Of a stretch of DNA of 64,000 nt, positions 60,246 to 64,000 are shown piece by piece; position 1 is the stretch's first letter; every line of letters starts with the position of its first letter. Source of the DNA: Albidovulum sp. (lineage in GTDB: Bacteria > Pseudomonadota > Alphaproteobacteria > Rhodobacterales > Rhodobacteraceae); contig JACKKB010000002.1 of assembly GCA_020637635.1 (NCBI GenBank), positions 62,001 to 126,000 of the forward strand. The letters are read 5' to 3'. A program made the translations under genes and the position numbers. Below the pieces are notes generated by a model. It was given only the letters and a program-made list of their open reading frames with translations. It was not told the DNA's origin and ran no database searches.

Positions 60246-61125
60246 ATGAAAGATCCACTTTCGGGAAAATCCATGGAGCCAGTTGAACTGGCCGCGCTGG
60301 TCCGCCCCGATCGCGGCCTGGGCGGTCCGCTCGCGATCCAGATCTATCGCGGGCTCCTGGACGCGATACGCGCGGGCGAGCTCGCCGGCAGCCTGCCCTC
60401 GTCACGCGCGGCGGCGGCGGCGCTCGCGGTTTCGCGCAACACGGTCCTGTCCGCCTACAAGCTCCTGCGGGCCGAGGGCGCCGTGACGATCCGGGCTATG
60501 GTGGCGCCCGCTCGGCCTTCCTTGGGGCCGGCCTGACGCTTCAACCGATGCCGGTCGATGCCGAGGGCGCGGACTGCAGCGAGGCGCCCCCCGCGCGGCT
60601 CGTCTGTCTGACGCCCGCCAGCCAGTATCCGATCGGCCATCGCCTGTCTCTGCGACGGCGGGCGGACCTTGTGGCCTATGCACGACGCCACGGAGCGATG
60701 CTGATCGAGGACGATCATGACAGCGAGTTCCACTGGCAGCGGCGCGAGATCGCGGCGCTGCAGGCCGAGGCCCCGGACCTGGTAATCACGCTCGGCACCG
60801 TTGCCAAGGCGCGGATGCCGGCGCTTCGGATTGGCTGGATCGTGGCGCCGCCGGCGCTTGTCTCGGCCCTTGCCGCGGCGCTGCGCAGCGATCCTGGCGC
60901 GCAGGTCTCCGATCCGTCGGGCGGGGTGCAGCTGACGCTGCCGCCGCCGCCCGGGCACGAGGCGCCGGCGCTGGCCGCCGTTGCCAGGGCGGGCTTCGCG
61001 CCGGTGCCGCTGTCGCACTACTGTCTCGCCGCGCGCGCCGGCGGGCTTGCACCGGCTTTGCCGAGGCGACACCGGAGCGGATCGCCAGGTTCTTCGCGGC
61101 GCTCAGGCCGGTTCTGCGCCGGAAC
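60246..61125 (+). pseudogene. MocR/PdxR-type GntR regulator, internally deleted and frameshifted
   Basis: Start ATG at 60246 gives a GntR winged helix (LPSSRAAAAALAVSRNTVLSAYKLLRAEGA) that runs out of frame near 60490. A different frame then continues the aminotransferase-like domain from DPGYGGARSAFLGAG through YPIGHRLSLRRRADLVAYAR, MLIEDDHDSEF and LGTVAKARMPALRIGW (the PLP lysine region). A third frame gives the C-terminus (TPERIARFFAALRPVLRR). Roughly 100 residues between helix-turn-helix and aminotransferase domain are missing, and a second deletion follows the lysine region. Intact MocR proteins have ~460-490 residues. Its 3' end overlaps matB on the other strand. Confidence 0.8.
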
Positions 61126-62629
61126 CCGTGAAGCTCTCGCGGAACTCGTCCCGAAGGAGCGCCTTTTGCACCTTGCCCATGGTGTTGCGCGGCAGATCGG
61201 CCCTGAAGGCGATCAGTTTCGGCTGCTTGAACCGCGCGAGGCGGGTGTCGAGCGCGGCGCGCAGCGCGTGCCGATCCGGCGTAGTGCCCGGTTGCGGCAC
61301 CACCACGGCCACGACCGCCTCGCCGAAGTCCGGATGCGGGGCGCCGATGACCGCGCTTTCGTGGACGCCCGGCAGGTCGTCGAGCGCCATCTCGACCTCC
61401 TTCGGATAGACGTTGAAGCCGCCCGAGATGATGAGGTCCTTGCCGCGACCCACGATCGTGACATAGCCCGCGGCGTCGATGAGGCCGAGATCGCCGGTGA
61501 TGAAGAACCCGTCCGGGCGAAGCTCCTCGGCCGTCTTCGCGGGCATGTTCCAATAGCCCTGAAAGACATTCGGCCCCCGCACCTCGAGCGTGCCGATCTC
61601 GCCTCGGGGAAGCTCATGGCCCTCGGCGTCGCAGACCTTCAGCTCGATCCCCGGCAGCGGAAACCCCACCGTCCCTGCGCGGCGCTCGCCCTCGTAGGGG
61701 TTCGAGCTGTTCATATTGGTCTCGGTCATGCCGTAGCGTTCGAGAATGCGGTGCCCGGTCCGGTCTTCCCAGAGCCGGTGGGTCTCGGCCAGAAGCGGGG
61801 CCGAGCCCGAGATGAAGAGCCGCATCCCCGCCACGCAGTCGCGGGTGAGACGCGGATCGTCGAGAAGCCGGGTGTAGAAGGTGGGCACGCCCATCATCGC
61901 GGTCGCCTGCGGCAGGTGGCGCAGGACCGTTTCGGTATCGAACCTGGGCAGGAAGATCATCGGGCAACCGGCCATGAGCGCCACGTTGGTCGCCACGAAC
62001 AGCCCGTGGGTATGGAAGATCGGCAGCGCGTGCAGCAGGACATCGCGATCGTCGAAGCGCCAGTAATCGACCAGAACCTCGGCGTTGGAGCGCAGGTTCG
62101 CGTGGCTCATCATCGCGCCCTTCGAGCGGCCGGTGGTGCCCGAGGTGTAAAGGAGCGCGGCGAGATCGCCGGGTTGGCGCGGCGCGATGGGCGCGGCGGT
62201 GGCGGTGCGGGCGCGATCGGCGAAGCTGCCGCTGCCGTCGGCGTTCACCGTCAGGAGAGCCGCGCCGGCCGCCTCGGCGACCGGGGCCAACGCGGGTTCG
62301 TTGCGGCCATCGCAGAGCAGCAGCTTCGCGCCCGCGTCGGAGACGAAATAGGAGACCTCGGCCGAGGTATAGGCGGGGTTCAGCGGCAGGAACACGATCC
62401 CTGCGCGGATCGCGCCCGCGATCACCGCCAGCATGTCGACGCTCTTCTCCAGCTGCAACGCCACGCGGTCGCCGGGCACCAGCCCCGCCGCTGCAAGCGC
62501 GCCGGCATAGCGGGCGGCGCGATCAAGAAAGGCGGCATGGCTGACCCGGGTCCCGTCCGGCAAGATCAGGAAGTCGCGGGTGCTGCCTTCGTGTCGCGCA
62601 AAGAGCCCGTCGTAGAGGTGATTGGCCAT
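61103..62629 (-). CDS. matB: Malonyl-CoA synthetase MatB
   Basis: 508 residues from the ATG at 62629 (MANHLYDGLFARH). AMP-forming ligase motifs: LLYTSGTTGRSKGAMMSH, the MatB-specific HALPIFHTHGLFVA, MRLFISGSAPL, ERYGMTETNMNSSNPYEGERRAGTVG, FFITGDLG and the C-terminal PRNTMGKVQKALLR with the catalytic lysine. It closely resembles Rhodopseudomonas MatB. It converts malonate or methylmalonate, CoA and ATP to malonyl- or methylmalonyl-CoA. No malonyl-CoA decarboxylase or malonate transporter is next to it. Confidence 0.93.
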   Translation of the reverse strand: MANHLYDGLFARHEGSTRDFLILPDGTRVSHAAFLDRAARYAGALAAAGLVPGDRVALQLEKSVDMLAVIAGAIRAGIVFLPLNPAYTSAEVSYFVSDAGAKLLLCDGRNEPALAPVAEAAGAALLTVNADGSGSFADRARTATAAPIAPRQPGDLAALLYTSGTTGRSKGAMMSHANLRSNAEVLVDYWRFDDRDVLLHALPIFHTHGLFVATNVALMAGCPMIFLPRFDTETVLRHLPQATAMMGVPTFYTRLLDDPRLTRDCVAGMRLFISGSAPLLAETHRLWEDRTGHRILERYGMTETNMNSSNPYEGERRAGTVGFPLPGIELKVCDAEGHELPRGEIGTLEVRGPNVFQGYWNMPAKTAEELRPDGFFITGDLGLIDAAGYVTIVGRGKDLIISGGFNVYPKEVEMALDDLPGVHESAVIGAPHPDFGEAVVAVVVPQPGTTPDRHALRAALDTRLARFKQPKLIAFRADLPRNTMGKVQKALLRDEFRESFTGSGAEPA

Positions 62630-62728
62630 TCCGTCCCCCCTCCCTGAAGCTGCCTTTGTCGCTGCCTTGGTGCCTTCCATGGCCTGCACCATCACCGCGA
62701 CAGGTCTAGCGCGCGGGGCGGCCGGAAT

Positions 62729-63517
62729 CTAGTCCGCGCGACGCGCCACGATCAGGCAGAGGGCGAAGATCAGCGCCGCGGCGGTGACGATCGATGGGCC
62801 GGACGGTGTGTCGAAACGGAGCGAGGCCCAGAGCCCCGCAATGACCGCGACGGAACCCAGGACCGCCGCCCAGAGCGCCATCGCCTCGGGCGACCGTGCA
62901 AGGCTGCGCGCCGCCGCGGCCGGAATGATGAGAAGGGCTGCGACGAGAAGCGCGCCCACGATCTTGATCGCGACCGCGACGACAAGGGCCAGCGCGAGCG
63001 ACAGGACGAGCCCCTCGCGGCGCGGGTCGAGACCGGCGGCGCGGGCCAGTTCCTCGTTCACGGTCGCGGTCAAGAGCGCGTTCCAGCGCCAGACAAGCAG
63101 CGCCAGAACCGCCACAGATCCGGCCCAGATCCAGATCAGGTCGCGGATCGAGACGGCAAGGATGTCGCCGAAGAGATAGGTCTCGAGATTGACCCTGACG
63201 CCAGGCAGGAACGAGACCGCGACGAGACCGATGGCAAGCGCGGCATGGGCGAGCACGCCGAGCGCGGTATCGGCCGCGCGGCGGGCGCCGCTCAGCGCGG
63301 TGACGGCAAGGGCGACGGCCAGTCCGACCATGACGATGCCGATGCCGATCGGCAGGTCCGTCGCGAGCGCGATCGCGACGCCGAGGATGGCGGCATGGGC
63401 TGTGGCGTCGCCCATATAGGCCATCCGCCGCCAGACCACGAAGGCGCCAAGCGGCCCCGCCGCCAGGAGCAGGCCGATACCGGCCGCCGCGGCGCGAAGC
63501 AGGAAGGGCTCAACCAT
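62729..63517 (-). CDS. znuB: Zinc ABC transporter permease ZnuB
   Basis: 262 residues from the ATG at 63517, overlapping the znuC stop by 8 bases. ABC-3 family membrane protein with ~8 helices, including GPLGAFVVWRRMAYMGDATAHAAILGVAIAL and KIVGALLVAALLIIPAAAARSLARSPEAM. It forms the channel for Zn(II), or possibly Mn(II), uptake. The His-rich tail of the partner ATPase points to zinc. Confidence 0.92.
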   Translation of the reverse strand: MVEPFLLRAAAAGIGLLLAAGPLGAFVVWRRMAYMGDATAHAAILGVAIALATDLPIGIGIVMVGLAVALAVTALSGARRAADTALGVLAHAALAIGLVAVSFLPGVRVNLETYLFGDILAVSIRDLIWIWAGSVAVLALLVWRWNALLTATVNEELARAAGLDPRREGLVLSLALALVVAVAIKIVGALLVAALLIIPAAAARSLARSPEAMALWAAVLGSVAVIAGLWASLRFDTPSGPSIVTAAALIFALCLIVARRAD

Positions 63518-64000
63518 GGCCGGCATCCTCTTCGGCGGCCGGTCGGCGATGCGGATGGCGGTGCCGGTGCCCATGGTCATGGTCATGGTCATGATCATGG
63601 TCATGATCGTGCAGGTGGCGGTAGAGCGCCAGCGTGCCACCGGTTCCAAGGCCGAAGAGCGCGCGGTATTCCGGCGCTTCGGAAATGACCTCTGGCGTGC
63701 CCTCGCAGCAGACATGGCCGTTCAGGCAGACGACCCGGTCCGAGGCGCTCATGACGACATGCAGGTCGTGGCTCACCATGAGGACGGCGGCGCCGGTCGT
63801 GGCGCGGACCTCCTCGATCAGCCGGTAGAATGCCGCCTCGCCGATCTGGTCGAGCCCCTGGGTCGGTTCGTCGAGCATCAGGAGCGGCGGGGTGCCGAGA
63901 AGCGCGCGCGCCAGCAGCACGCGCTGCATCTGGCCCCCCGAAAGCCCAGCCATCTGACGCCGGGCGAGATGATCGACGGCTGTCCTTTCGAGTGCGCCGG
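63510..64000 (-). CDS. znuC: Zinc ABC transporter ATPase ZnuC, C-terminal part
   Basis: The 5' end lies beyond the window; ~163 residues are seen. Signature MAGLSGGQMQRVLLARALLG, Walker B LLMLDEPTQGLD, switch VSHDLHVV. After the ATPase core comes a His/Asp tail of HD pairs followed by HGHRHRHPHRR, encoded by GGTCAT/GATCAT repeats at ~63574-63606. His-rich tails on ZnuC are known in several bacteria and are thought to bind or sense zinc. The gene overlaps znuB. Confidence 0.93.
   Translation of the reverse strand, partial: GALERTAVDHLARRQMAGLSGGQMQRVLLARALLGTPPLLMLDEPTQGLDQIGEAAFYRLIEEVRATTGAAVLMVSHDLHVVMSASDRVVCLNGHVCCEGTPEVISEAPEYRALFGLGTGGTLALYRHLHDHDHDHDHDHDHGHRHRHPHRRPAAEEDAGHG

Noticed and set aside
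63574..63606. GGTCAT repeats as a non-coding satellite or CRISPR
   Set aside because: They are in frame within znuC and encode the His/Asp tail.

Overview
The window looks like chromosomal DNA from an alphaproteobacterium of the Rhodobacteraceae (Rhodobacter/Paracoccus type). The DNA is GC-rich with strong third-position GC. It carries a ccoNOQP-ccoGHIS cytochrome cbb3 locus with FnrL-type boxes, the beta-hydroxyaspartate (bhcRABCD) cluster typical of marine Rhodobacteraceae, and an agl alpha-glucoside operon like that of Sinorhizobium. No rRNA, tRNA, insertion sequence, prophage or CRISPR array was found. The genus is inferred, not proven.

Layout. 1-2.7 kb: a histidine kinase (cut by the window edge) and its OmpR-type regulator, divergent from an HtrA/Deg protease. 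2.8-7.0 kb: an enolase-superfamily enzyme, a decayed stretch with a class V aminotransferase remnant, and a molybdopterin-binding/XdhC pair. 7.2-15 kb: aglEFGAK with divergent LacI-type aglR and three matching operator palindromes. 15-21.7 kb: bhcABCD with divergent bhcR, then a glyoxylate-reductase-like dehydrogenase and a chorismate mutase. 21.8-29.4 kb: a LysE-type pseudogene, hemF, two paralogous lipoproteins, an SDR-like protein, an RsmC-like methyltransferase, clpS, a HAD hydrolase and a D,D-carboxypeptidase with a SPOR domain. 29.4-39.6 kb: ccoGHIS, a LysR regulator, a small ORF, ccoNOQP and a divergent universal stress protein.

39.9-52.9 kb: two complete peptide-type ABC transporters in tandem (opp-like and ddp/dpp-like). 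The second runs by stop/start overlaps into an M19 dipeptidase and a YcaQ-type DNA glycosylase. 53-58 kb: a DMT exporter, then a glutamine-synthetase-like ligase, an aldehyde dehydrogenase and an iron-type alcohol dehydrogenase. This trio could degrade an amino alcohol through gamma-glutamyl intermediates. 58-64 kb: UDP-glucose dehydrogenase, a PNPOx-like protein beside a broken MocR regulator, malonyl-CoA synthetase, and znuB plus the end of a His-tailed znuC.

The gene content suggests a heterotroph that uses glycolate/glyoxylate (bhc), alpha-glucosides (agl), peptides (opp/ddp plus dipeptidase), malonate (matB) and possibly amino alcohols, with a high-affinity oxidase for low oxygen. Three genes in different stages of decay (4.2-4.8, 21.8-22.3 and 60.2-61.1 kb) show ongoing gene loss by deletion and frameshift.
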